From Pseudomonas monsensis (GTDB taxonomy: Bacteria; Pseudomonadota; Gammaproteobacteria; Pseudomonadales; Pseudomonadaceae), in assembly GCF_014268495.2 (NCBI RefSeq), contig NZ_CP077087.1, positions 5,346,001-5,410,000 on the forward strand: a stretch of DNA of 64,000 bases, written 5' to 3'. The position numbers and the translations under genes are program-made. The notes below the pieces were generated by a model, which worked only from the letters and a program-made list of their open reading frames with translations, was not told the origin of the DNA and ran no database searches. Of this stretch, positions 26,964 to 35,052 are shown one piece after another (the stretch's first letter is position 1; every line of letters begins with the position of its first letter).

Positions 26964-27908
26964 GTGCTCTCGACCCGTCAACTGCGCTACTTCGTGGAAA
27001 TTGCCGAATGCGGCAGTTTCAGTGCGGCCGCTGAACGTCTGTTTATCGCGCAATCGGCGCTGAGCCGGCAGATCAAGGACATGGAAACCCGCCTGCAAAC
27101 GCCGCTGTTCGAGCGCACCGCGCGCCAGCCACGGCTCACGGCGGCAGGTGAGGCGTTGTTGCCGCGAGCCAGAAACCTGCTCAATGAACTGAGCAAAGCC
27201 TGCGCGATGGCAACCGAAGTCGGCACCGGCCAACGGGGCACGTTGCGCCTGAGTCACTCGAGCACCGTGTCGATCAGCGGACATTTATTACGTCGGATCA
27301 GCACTTATCTCGATCAACAACCCGGCGTATCGCTGGACCTCGGCAAGCTGTCCTCCGAGGCGCAGCTTGAAGAGCTGGCTGAAGGACGTCTCGACGTTGG
27401 CCTGCTGCGCCTGCCGGTATTGCGTCAGCGTGAAGGGATTCAGGTGGCGCCGGTATTCACCGAACGCCTGCTGCTGGCGGTGCCGAACGATCATCGCCTG
27501 GCCGATTCGGCCTCTGTCGAACTGGTGCAACTGCGAGACGAGGCGTTCATCTCGATCCCTCATCCCCAGCGCGGCGGGCTCAGCTATCTGTGTGCCGACC
27601 TGTGCATGCGCCAGGGCTTTTTCCCCAAAGCGGCGCGGGTGATGTCGCGCAAGACCACTCAGCTGCAATTGATCCAGGCCGGATTCGGCATCGCCCTGCT
27701 GCCTGAGTCCATGCAGGACATCGCGCCGCCCGGCGTACGATTTCTTCCGTTGACGGATGCCGATTGCCAAAGCACCGTCGCCCTCGCCTATCGCCAGAAT
27801 CCCACCCCGCTGATCCACCACTTCATCCAGGCTTTCAGCAATCCCCCATGTGGGAGCGAGCCTGCTCGCGAATGCGGACTGTCAGCCACTGAAGATGTCG
27901 AAGGATAA
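26964..27908 (+). CDS. LysR-family transcriptional regulator
   Basis: 314 residues from a GTG start with AAAGG upstream. The N-terminal helix-turn-helix (about 1-60) has FSAAAERLFIAQSALSRQI, followed by a substrate-binding domain with the usual LLLAVPNDHRL and FGIALLP. The gene is divergent from the TauE/SafE permease. The last 23 residues (from PPCGSEPARE) are encoded by a REP element, so the tail was changed by an insertion. Confidence 0.9.
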   Translation: MLSTRQLRYFVEIAECGSFSAAAERLFIAQSALSRQIKDMETRLQTPLFERTARQPRLTAAGEALLPRARNLLNELSKACAMATEVGTGQRGTLRLSHSSTVSISGHLLRRISTYLDQQPGVSLDLGKLSSEAQLEELAEGRLDVGLLRLPVLRQREGIQVAPVFTERLLLAVPNDHRLADSASVELVQLRDEAFISIPHPQRGGLSYLCADLCMRQGFFPKAARVMSRKTTQLQLIQAGFGIALLPESMQDIAPPGVRFLPLTDADCQSTVALAYRQNPTPLIHHFIQAFSNPPCGSEPARECGLSATEDVEG

Positions 27909-27938
27909 GACGCTTGCGCGAGCAGGCTCGCTCCCACA
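27851..27938. repeat. REPIN overlapping the end of the LysR gene
   Basis: TGTGGGAGCGAGCCTGCTCG and its inverse GCGAGCAGGCTCGCTCCCAC flank about 48 bases. The LysR stop codon lies inside. Confidence 0.85.
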
Positions 27939-27995
27939 ATTGGATTTGTGGTGATTCATGGAGATTGATCAGCAAATGCCTTTAAACTGCGCCCC

Positions 27996-29375
27996 ATGAT
28001 TAAAGATCCCTTTTCAAGGCTCGGCCTTGACCGCGAAGTCCTGACCGTCAGCCAGCTCAACGGCCGCGCGCGGGTGTTGCTCGAAGACGTGTTCAGCAAC
28101 ATCTGGGTCGAAGGCGAAATCTCCAACCTCGCCCGCCCGGCGTCCGGCCATGTGTATTTCACCCTCAAGGACAGCGGCGCGCAGGTGCGTTGCGCGCTGT
28201 TCCGGCAGAACGCGGCGCGGGTGCGCCAGGCGCTGAAGGACGGCCTGGCCGTGAAGGTACGCGGCAAGGTTTCGCTGTTCGAAGGCCGCGGCGACTATCA
28301 ACTGATTCTCGACACCGTCGAACCGGCCGGTGATGGCGCGCTGCGTCTGGCGTTCGATGCGCTGAAGGAAAAACTCAGCGCCGAAGGCCTGTTCAGCGCC
28401 GAGCGCAAAGTGCCGCTGCCGGCGCATCCGCAGCGCATCGGCATCATCAGTTCGCCGACCGGCGCGGTGATTCGCGACATCATCAGCGTGTTCCGCCGCC
28501 GTGCACCGCAGGTGCAACTGACGCTGATCCCCACGGCCGTACAGGGCCGCGAGGCCACCGCGCAGATTGTCCGCGCACTGAAGCTGGCCGACGCCCGCGG
28601 TTTCGACGCGCTGATCCTCGCCCGTGGCGGCGGCTCGCTGGAAGACCTCTGGTGCTTCAACGAAGAGGCTGTGGCGCGTGCGGTCGATGCCTGTGTAACA
28701 CCGATTGTCAGCGCTGTCGGCCATGAAACCGACGTGTCGATCAGCGACTTTGTTGCCGACGTACGCGCCCCCACGCCGTCGGCGGCTGCCGAACTGCTCG
28801 CCCCCGACTCCAGTCACCTGATCCGTCAGGTCGAAAGCCTGCATCGCCGCTTGGTGATGCGCATGCGTGACCGCTTGATGCGCGACCGTCTGCGCCTGGA
28901 AGGCATGGCCCGGCGCCTGCGGCATCCCGGCGAACGTCTGCGCCAGCAGGCGCAGCGTCTGGATGACCTGGACATGCGCATGCGCCGCGCCTTCGAGCGT
29001 CAGCTCAATACTCGTCGCGAACGCCTGATCCGTCTGGAAACCCGACTCGCCGGGCAACACCCGGGACGCCAACTGGCGATGTTGCGCCAGCGCCTCGACA
29101 GCCTCGCCGAACGCCTGCCCCGGGCCATGCGCGAAGGCCTGAAAAGCCGTCGCCTGCAACTGCACAGCCAGATGCAGACGCTGCATGTGGTCAGCCCGTT
29201 GGCGACCCTCGGTCGCGGTTACAGCATTCTGCTGGATGAGCGTGGCCAAGCGATCCGCAACGCCGCGCAGACCCACACCGGGCAGCGCCTGAAGGCCAAA
29301 CTCGGCGAAGGCGAACTGCAAGTGCGCGTCGAAGACAACCACCTGACGCCTGTCACCCTTTCTTTACTGGACTGA
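27996..29375 (+). CDS. xseA: Exodeoxyribonuclease VII large subunit
   Basis: 459 residues. With XseB it degrades single-stranded DNA to oligonucleotides. It has an N-terminal OB fold (LTVSQLNGRAR, WVEGEISNLARPASGHVYFT), a catalytic domain with ISSPTGAVIRDI, LARGGGSLEDLWCFN and VGHETDVSI, then a long arginine-rich coiled coil and a C-terminal LGRGYSIL segment. It is followed 3 bases later by an M23 peptidase gene in the same direction. Confidence 0.96.
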   Translation: MIKDPFSRLGLDREVLTVSQLNGRARVLLEDVFSNIWVEGEISNLARPASGHVYFTLKDSGAQVRCALFRQNAARVRQALKDGLAVKVRGKVSLFEGRGDYQLILDTVEPAGDGALRLAFDALKEKLSAEGLFSAERKVPLPAHPQRIGIISSPTGAVIRDIISVFRRRAPQVQLTLIPTAVQGREATAQIVRALKLADARGFDALILARGGGSLEDLWCFNEEAVARAVDACVTPIVSAVGHETDVSISDFVADVRAPTPSAAAELLAPDSSHLIRQVESLHRRLVMRMRDRLMRDRLRLEGMARRLRHPGERLRQQAQRLDDLDMRMRRAFERQLNTRRERLIRLETRLAGQHPGRQLAMLRQRLDSLAERLPRAMREGLKSRRLQLHSQMQTLHVVSPLATLGRGYSILLDERGQAIRNAAQTHTGQRLKAKLGEGELQVRVEDNHLTPVTLSLLD

Positions 29376-29378
29376 TCC

Positions 29379-30203
29379 ATGCCGCGTTTTTTCGCTCCGT
29401 TATTGTTGCTGTGTTTGACCACCTTCAATGCCCACGCCGACAGCTACATCACCCGGCTACTCAACAAACCGGTGCCGGGCGGTGTGGCGGTGGTTGATCT
29501 GGGCGCAGCCGCGCAGGCACCGAAAGCCACCTATCAGGGCAAACCGGTGCTGGTGGTGAAAGAACAGAACAACTGGCTGGCGATTGTCGGCGTGCCGCTA
29601 ACCGTCAAACCAGGCGCGCAGCAGATCAGCAGTGGCGGGCGTAATCTGCCGTTCACCGTGGGCAACAAGAAATATCCGGAACAACGCATCACCCTGAAGA
29701 ACAAGCAGCAAGTCAATCCGGATCAGTCGAACCTCAAGCGCATCGAGGGTGAACTGGCCGAGCAGATCAAGGCGTATCGCAGCTTCAGCCCGAACACGCC
29801 GAGCAATCTGCTGCTGGACAAACCGGTCAACGGGCCGCTGTCGAGCAAGTTCGGTGTGCGTCGTTTCTTCAATGGCGAAGAGCGCAATCCCCATGCAGGC
29901 CTCGACTTTGCGGTACCGGCCGGCACGCCGATCAAGACCCCGGCGGCGGGCAAGGTGATTCTGACCGGCAACTACTTCTTCAATGGCAACACGGTGTTTG
30001 TCGATCACGGGCAGGGCTTCATCAGCATGTTCTGCCATATGTCGAAAATTGATGTGAAGGTCGGCGATCAACTGGCCCGTGGCGCGGTGGTCGGCAAGGT
30101 CGGCTCGACCGGGCGGGCAACCGGGCCGCACATGCACTGGAACATCAGCCTGAACGATGCGCGGGTGGACCCGGCGATTTTCATTGGCGCGTTCCAGCCT
30201 TAA
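29379..30203 (+). CDS. Periplasmic M23 (LytM) family metallopeptidase
   Basis: 274 residues with a signal peptide (about 1-20, ending AHADS). The C-terminal LytM domain (about 150-270) has the zinc ligands HAGLD (HxxxD) and HMHW (HxH), both intact, so it should cut peptidoglycan cross-bridges or stems. The N-terminal beta domain is of unknown role. It lies 3 bases after xseA and is likely co-transcribed. Confidence 0.92.
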   Translation: MPRFFAPLLLLCLTTFNAHADSYITRLLNKPVPGGVAVVDLGAAAQAPKATYQGKPVLVVKEQNNWLAIVGVPLTVKPGAQQISSGGRNLPFTVGNKKYPEQRITLKNKQQVNPDQSNLKRIEGELAEQIKAYRSFSPNTPSNLLLDKPVNGPLSSKFGVRRFFNGEERNPHAGLDFAVPAGTPIKTPAAGKVILTGNYFFNGNTVFVDHGQGFISMFCHMSKIDVKVGDQLARGAVVGKVGSTGRATGPHMHWNISLNDARVDPAIFIGAFQP

Positions 30204-30225
30204 ACATTTGAATGGGCTGATGGCC

Positions 30226-30304
30226 TCTTCGCGAGCAAGCTCGCTCCCACAAGGATATGTGCATGAACACGATCCGATGTGGGAGCGAGCTTGCTCGCGA
30301 AGGC
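30226..30304. repeat. REPIN after the M23 peptidase gene
   Basis: TTCGCGAGCAAGCTCGCTCC followed, after about 35 bases, by its inverse GGAGCGAGCTTGCTCGCGAA. The two copies are near perfect inverses. Confidence 0.88.
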
Positions 30305-30498
30305 GGCCTGTGAAACACACTCATACCTGCCAACGCTCCACAATCCTCGATTGCGCCCCAATCTAGCCTCACGCAAACATCAACAAGATCTACCGCCTTA
30401 AGCGCAATAAAATCCTGCAAAACCCCAATTTCAGAGTATTCCTCTCAATTTTTTTCGACTGCTTGCCATCCTCTCCCCTCGCGGTTAGGGTTTAAGGC

Positions 30499-30576
30499 AT
30501 GAAAACCTCTCACACCCTTATTCAGCTTCGCCAGCACCGCAGCCTGTGCCTCGTCAGCGCACGACTGCCGGGCTGA
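30499..30576 (+). promoter_or_regulatory. Possible leuA leader peptide (25 codons)
   Basis: A short frame ATG AAA ACC ... TGA follows TTAAGG and precedes leuA by 90 bases. Its 25 residues (beginning MKTSHTLIQLRQ, ending ARLPG) include five Leu plus Ile and Val, as in amino-acid attenuation leaders. Downstream, GGCCG/CGGCC can form a hairpin but no T-run follows, so a classical attenuator is not shown. The remainder of 30204-30665 holds a REPIN and no other gene I can see. Confidence 0.4.
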
Positions 30577-30665
30577 ATCGCTGCGCCTCGTCCCACGCTT
30601 TTCCAAGAACTTTTGTTCCACCGGCAGGCCGCCTCTTTTCGGCCCAGACAATAAGGAATTTCCCG

Positions 30666-32345
30666 ATGAGCATGCTCAAAGATCCGTCTTCGAAATACCG
30701 CGCGTTCCCCGTCATCAACTTGCCGGATCGCACCTGGCCGTCGAAAACCATCGACGCCGCGCCGATCTGGTGCAGCTCCGACCTGCGTGACGGTAACCAG
30801 TCGTTGATCGAGCCGATGGACGCGGTGAAGAAGCTGCGCTTCTGGAAGACCCTGGTTCAGGTGGGTGTGAAGGAAATCGAAGCCTCGTTCCCGGCCGCTT
30901 CGCAAACCGACTTCGACTTCGTGCGTACCCTGATCGAAGAAGGCCACATCCCGGACGACACCACCATCCAGGTGTTGACCCAGGGCCGTGAAGACCTGAT
31001 CGAGCGCACCTTCGAATCCCTGCGCGGGGCGAAGAAAGCCATCGTTCACTTGTACAACGCCACCTCGCCGTCCTTCCGTCGCATCGTCTTCAACCAGGAC
31101 AAGGACGGTATCAAGGCCATCGCCGTGAACGCCGCCAAGCTGTTCGTCAAATACGCAGCCATGCAGCCGGACACCGAGTGGACTTTCGAGTACTCGCCGG
31201 AAACCTTCAGCGCCACCGAGCTGGAATTCGCCAAGGAAGTCTGCGATGCAGTGATCGAGGTCTGGAACCCGACGCCTGAGCACAAGATGATCCTCAACCT
31301 GCCGGCCACCGTCGAATGCGCGACCCCGAACGTCTACGCCGACCAGATCGAATGGTTTGGCCGCAACATCAACCGTCGTGACAGCGTGATCATCAGCCTG
31401 CACACCCACAACGACCGTGGCACCGGCGTCGCCGCCACCGAGCTGGGCCTGATGGCCGGCGCGGATCGCGTCGAAGGCTGCCTGTTCGGCAACGGCGAGC
31501 GTACCGGTAACGTCGACCTCGTCACCGTGGCCCTGAACATGTACACCCAGGGCGTCGACCCTGAGCTGGACTTCTCCGACATCGACGGCGTGCGCAAAGT
31601 CGTCGAAGAGTGCAACCAGATTCAGGTGCACCCACGTCACCCGTACGTGGGCGATCTGGTCCACACCGCATTCTCCGGCTCGCACCAGGACGCGATCCGC
31701 AAGGGCTTCGCCCAGCAGCAACCGGATACCCTGTGGGAAGTGCCGTACCTGCCGATCGACCCGGCCGACATCGGCCGCAGCTACGAGGCGGTGATTCGCG
31801 TCAACAGCCAGTCGGGCAAGGGCGGTATCGCTTACTTGCTGGAGCAGGAATACGGCATCAGCCTGCCACGTCGCATGCAGATCGAGTTCAGCCAGGTCGT
31901 GCAGCGTGAAACCGATCGCCTGGGCCTTGAGATGACCGCCAAGCAGATCCACTCGCTGTTGATCAGCGAATACCTGCAAGCCAACACCCCGTACGCACTG
32001 GTCAGCCATCGCCTGCAGGAAGAAAACGGCAACAGCGCCGTCGAAGTGGAAGTGGCGAGCAAGGGTCAGGGCGAAACCAACCTGCACTGGCGCGGCAAGG
32101 GCAACGGTGCGCTGGAAGCACTGGTGGCCGGCCTGCCGATTCCGGTGGAAATCATGGACTACAACGAACACGCCATCGGCGCGGGGACCAACGCCAAGGC
32201 AGCGGCCTACATCGAATTGCGGGTGAACGGCGAGCGTGCGGTACACGGCGTGGGCATTGATGAAAACATCACCACGGCCAGCTTCAAGGCCCTGTTCAGC
32301 GCGCTGAACCGCTCGTTGAGCCAGCCGGAAGCGAAAGCGGCTTAA
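30666..32345 (+). CDS. leuA: 2-isopropylmalate synthase
   Basis: 559 residues, the long (type II) form. It condenses acetyl-CoA with 2-oxoisovalerate, the first step of leucine synthesis. The catalytic TIM barrel has SSDLRDGNQSL with the metal-binding Asp and the HTHNDRG metal-binding His pair; the C-terminal regulatory domain (about 430-559), where leucine inhibits, follows. ATG 30666 has AAGGA upstream and gives MSMLKDPSSKYRAF; the in-frame longer version covers the leader. A terminator follows. Confidence 0.96.
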   Translation: MSMLKDPSSKYRAFPVINLPDRTWPSKTIDAAPIWCSSDLRDGNQSLIEPMDAVKKLRFWKTLVQVGVKEIEASFPAASQTDFDFVRTLIEEGHIPDDTTIQVLTQGREDLIERTFESLRGAKKAIVHLYNATSPSFRRIVFNQDKDGIKAIAVNAAKLFVKYAAMQPDTEWTFEYSPETFSATELEFAKEVCDAVIEVWNPTPEHKMILNLPATVECATPNVYADQIEWFGRNINRRDSVIISLHTHNDRGTGVAATELGLMAGADRVEGCLFGNGERTGNVDLVTVALNMYTQGVDPELDFSDIDGVRKVVEECNQIQVHPRHPYVGDLVHTAFSGSHQDAIRKGFAQQQPDTLWEVPYLPIDPADIGRSYEAVIRVNSQSGKGGIAYLLEQEYGISLPRRMQIEFSQVVQRETDRLGLEMTAKQIHSLLISEYLQANTPYALVSHRLQEENGNSAVEVEVASKGQGETNLHWRGKGNGALEALVAGLPIPVEIMDYNEHAIGAGTNAKAAAYIELRVNGERAVHGVGIDENITTASFKALFSALNRSLSQPEAKAA

Positions 32346-32366
32346 GCCTTCGCTGAAATACACAAA

Positions 32367-32398
32367 GCCCCGGGGTGCGAACCTCGGGGCCTTTTTTT
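32367..32398 (+). terminator. Terminator of leuA
   Basis: GCCCCGGGGT/ACCTCGGGGC with a GCGA loop is followed by seven T. Confidence 0.9.
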
Positions 32399-32492
32399 GC
32401 CTGGTGCCTTTACGCTGACTTCAGTGGCCTCTTCGTGGGCGCTGCGAAGTTTCGACTTGCCCGCGAAAAAGCCAGATCAAGCGAGAAAAATC

Positions 32493-32891
32493 TCAGGCGT
32501 GCACATCGACACTCAACATTGCCTGTAACAAGGTCGCCTGCAGCACTTGAATGTTGCTGGCCGTCACGGCGATCTGTGTCTGGATTTCCATCACCTGCTG
32601 AGCCTTTTGCTCCGCGCTGGCGTTGCCGCGCTCGCTGCTGGCCAACTGAGCCTGCTGCTCGGCCAACAACTTCTGCGCCTCGGCGATCTGCTTTTTCAGG
32701 GCTTCGATTGGACTGCCAGCATCGCCGACTGAAGCGATGTTGGCATCTGCGCTGTTTACGCGCAGCTCACCGTCACCATTGGCATCGGTAGCGTTCAACG
32801 GGTTGGCGGTTTGCTCTTGCGGGTCGCGGATCGACACTTTTGACGGCGTAACCGGATAGGGATTGACGGCGGTGGCGCTGATGCTGGTCAT
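32493..32891 (-). CDS. Small protein with EF-hand-like loop and coiled coil
   Basis: 132 residues behind a strong AAGGAGG ribosome site. It has no signal peptide. Residues about 38-48 read TDANGDGELRV, resembling a calcium-binding EF-hand loop (DxNxDGxL). About 62-115 is rich in Ala, Gln, Glu and Lys (ALKKQIAEAQKLLAEQQAQL) and should form a coiled coil. I do not recognise the family. It is convergent with leuA and upstream of nothing obvious on its own strand. Confidence 0.7.
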   Translation of the reverse strand: MTSISATAVNPYPVTPSKVSIRDPQEQTANPLNATDANGDGELRVNSADANIASVGDAGSPIEALKKQIAEAQKLLAEQQAQLASSERGNASAEQKAQQVMEIQTQIAVTASNIQVLQATLLQAMLSVDVHA

Positions 32892-32972
32892 TGGAAAATC
32901 CTCCTTGGCTGATCTTCCTATCGGCAAACAGCGCCAAACCTGAACGCAATTGTATGAGTGTTCATACAAACC

Positions 32973-33764
32973 TCAGATGAACTCGAAGGTGTCCGCGTCC
33001 AGATTTGCCGGAAAGCGCTCGCGATAAGCCGCCAGCGGCGCGGCTTCCAGTACGGCCTTGAACACACCGTCGGCCTCCCCTGCCGCCAGTAACATTTCGC
33101 CCTGGAAATCCAGGACCTGACTGTCGCCGGTGTAAGCGAAGCCCTTGCCGTCGGTGCCGACACGATTCACCGCCGCCACGTAACAGAGGTTTTCGATGGC
33201 CCGCGCCGGCAACAGGCGATTCCAGTGCAGACGCCGAGCCCCCGGCCAGTTGGCGGTGTACAGCAGCAAGTCAGTGTCCTGCGCATCACGGCTCCACACC
33301 GGGAAGCGCAGGTCGTAACAAATCAGCGGCCGTATCCGCCAGCCCTTGAGTTCGAACTGCACCTGGCGTTCGCCGGGGGTGTAGTGGTTGTGCTCGCCGG
33401 CCATGCGGAACAGGTGACGCTTGTCGTAATGCAGCACTTCACCGTCCGGCCGCGCCCACAACAAGCGGTTGCGATGGCTGCCGTCGGCCGCCTGAATGAT
33501 CACGCTGCCGGTGATCACGGCATTGAACTTCGCCGCCTGCACCCGCAGCCATTTGCTGGTCGGGCCATTTTCGGCTTCGGCGAGGGTCGCGGACTCCATG
33601 GAGAAACCGGTGGTAAACATCTCCGGCAGAATGATCAGATCCGCACCGCGCGCCTGTTCCAGCAACTGCTCGAAATGCTCGAGATTGGCCTGGCGATCGT
33701 GCCACGCCAGACTGGTCTGGATCAGCGCCAGATTGAGATCGGGTAACGCACTCAGATCGCGCAT
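32973..33764 (-). CDS. Carbon-nitrogen hydrolase, omega-amidase (NIT2/YafV) type
   Basis: 263 residues. The nitrilase triad is intact: Glu in LILPEMFTTGF-type motif (IILPEMF), Lys in YDKRHLF and Cys in LICYDLRFP. Omega-amidases hydrolyse 2-oxoglutaramate or 2-oxosuccinamate, the products of glutamine or asparagine transamination. The start lies 13 bases inside the end of the aminotransferase gene, so the two are translationally coupled and probably act in sequence (glutamine transaminase-omega-amidase pathway, methionine salvage). Confidence 0.88.
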   Translation of the reverse strand: MRDLSALPDLNLALIQTSLAWHDRQANLEHFEQLLEQARGADLIILPEMFTTGFSMESATLAEAENGPTSKWLRVQAAKFNAVITGSVIIQAADGSHRNRLLWARPDGEVLHYDKRHLFRMAGEHNHYTPGERQVQFELKGWRIRPLICYDLRFPVWSRDAQDTDLLLYTANWPGARRLHWNRLLPARAIENLCYVAAVNRVGTDGKGFAYTGDSQVLDFQGEMLLAAGEADGVFKAVLEAAPLAAYRERFPANLDADTFEFI

Positions 33765-34900
33765 AGTTTTGCCGCTGCTTCGCGCAGCGTCTCCTCGCGT
33801 TTGGCGAAGCACAGACGCACGAGGCGCCGGCCTTCGGGTGGATTCTGGTAGAACACCGACACTGGAATACTCGCCACACCGTGCTCGCGGGTCATCCACA
33901 TGGCCATCTCGACGTCATTCAGGTCGGGGCGGATCTGCGAGTAATCGACCAGTTGAAAATAGGTGCCGGTGACCCGGGTAAAGCTGAAGCGCGACGGCGC
34001 CAGCAGATCGCAGAACAGATCGCGCTTGGCCTGATAGAAGCCCGGCAGTTCCTCGACGTGCTCGGGATGCTCGGCCATGTAATCGGCCAGGGCATATTGC
34101 AGCGGCGTCACACCGCAGAAACTGACGTACTGGTGCACCTTGCGCAGTTCGGCGGTCAGCGCCGGGGGAGCGACCACATAGCCAGTCTTCCAGCCGGTCA
34201 CGTGGTAAGTCTTGCCGAACGAGCTGACGACGAAGGCGCGCTGATACAGCTCCTCATGGGCCAGTACGCTGACATGCGGCACGCCGTCGAACACCAGGTG
34301 TTCATAGACTTCGTCGCTGATCAGGTAGATGTCGCGCCCCCGGATCAGGGCCGCCAGTTGGTCGAGCTCGGCACGGCTGATCAGCGCGCCGCTGGGGTTG
34401 TGCGGGGTGTTGAGAACGATCATTTTCGTGCGCGGACTCAGGGCCGTGGCGAGCTTGTCGAAATCAATGGAGAAATCGTCCGGACTCAGCTGCACATGCA
34501 CGCAACGGCCACCTGCCAGTTCCGTCGCCGGTTCGTAGCTGTCGTAGCACGGATCGAAGACGATGACTTCGTCGCCGCTGTGGATAACGGCCTGAATCGC
34601 ACAGAAGATCGCCTGGGTCGCGCCCGGTGTGACGGTCACTTCGTGGTCGGCATCGACGTTAACCCCGTAACTGCGGGCAATCTTCGCAGCTATCTGCTGA
34701 CGCAACGCCGGCAGACCGGTCATGGGTGAATACTGGTTATGGCCGCTGGCAACGTGCCGAGCCACCGCATCGCGCAGGGATTGCGGGCCGTCGAAATCAG
34801 GGAACCCCTGGGAAAGGTTGATGGCCCCGGTTTGCGCCGCGAGCTGAGACATCTGCGTGAAAATCGTGATGCCGACATTCGGCAGCTTACTGGTGATCAT
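33752..34900 (-). CDS. PLP aminotransferase, YbdL/kynurenine-glutamine transaminase type
   Basis: 382 residues, fold type I. It has INLSQGFPDF at the N-terminus, NTPHNPSG and the PLP lysine in SSFGKTYHVTGWK. YbdL acts on methionine with 2-oxo acids; relatives use glutamine as donor. Overlap with the omega-amidase gene supports transamination of 4-methylthio-2-oxobutyrate with glutamine. ATG 34900 is used; the longer TTG frame adds nine residues from repeat sequence. Confidence 0.9.
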   Translation of the reverse strand: MITSKLPNVGITIFTQMSQLAAQTGAINLSQGFPDFDGPQSLRDAVARHVASGHNQYSPMTGLPALRQQIAAKIARSYGVNVDADHEVTVTPGATQAIFCAIQAVIHSGDEVIVFDPCYDSYEPATELAGGRCVHVQLSPDDFSIDFDKLATALSPRTKMIVLNTPHNPSGALISRAELDQLAALIRGRDIYLISDEVYEHLVFDGVPHVSVLAHEELYQRAFVVSSFGKTYHVTGWKTGYVVAPPALTAELRKVHQYVSFCGVTPLQYALADYMAEHPEHVEELPGFYQAKRDLFCDLLAPSRFSFTRVTGTYFQLVDYSQIRPDLNDVEMAMWMTREHGVASIPVSVFYQNPPEGRRLVRLCFAKREETLREAAAKLCAI

Positions 34901-34924
34901 CGGAAGCCCCTTGCAGGTGAATTG

Positions 34925-35048
34925 CAAGTTTCAAGCGTCAAGCTGCAAGCTGCAAGCAAAAACCCGCGCCCACAAAAAAGGGCTTCATACGAAGCCCTCT
35001 CTGCTTTATCGCTTTTACTTGAAGCTTGCAGCTCGAAACTTGAAGCTG
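34925..35048. repeat. Repeat cluster between der and the aminotransferase gene
   Basis: CAAGCTGCAAGCTGCAAGC on the left and CTTGAAGCTTGCAGCTCGAA with GAAACTTGAAGCTGC on the right are inverted relatives of the 23671-23770 cluster. A terminator lies between them. Confidence 0.65.
34974..35000 (-). terminator. Terminator of der
   Basis: On the minus strand GGGCTTC/GAAGCCC with a GTAT loop is followed by six T, 53 bases after the der stop. Confidence 0.85.
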
Positions 35049-35052
35049 CTTT

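Noticed and set aside
32440..32475. Further REP element after leuA
   Set aside because: GTGGGCGCTGCGAAGTTTCG only partly resembles the REP core and has no inverted partner; too degenerate to call.
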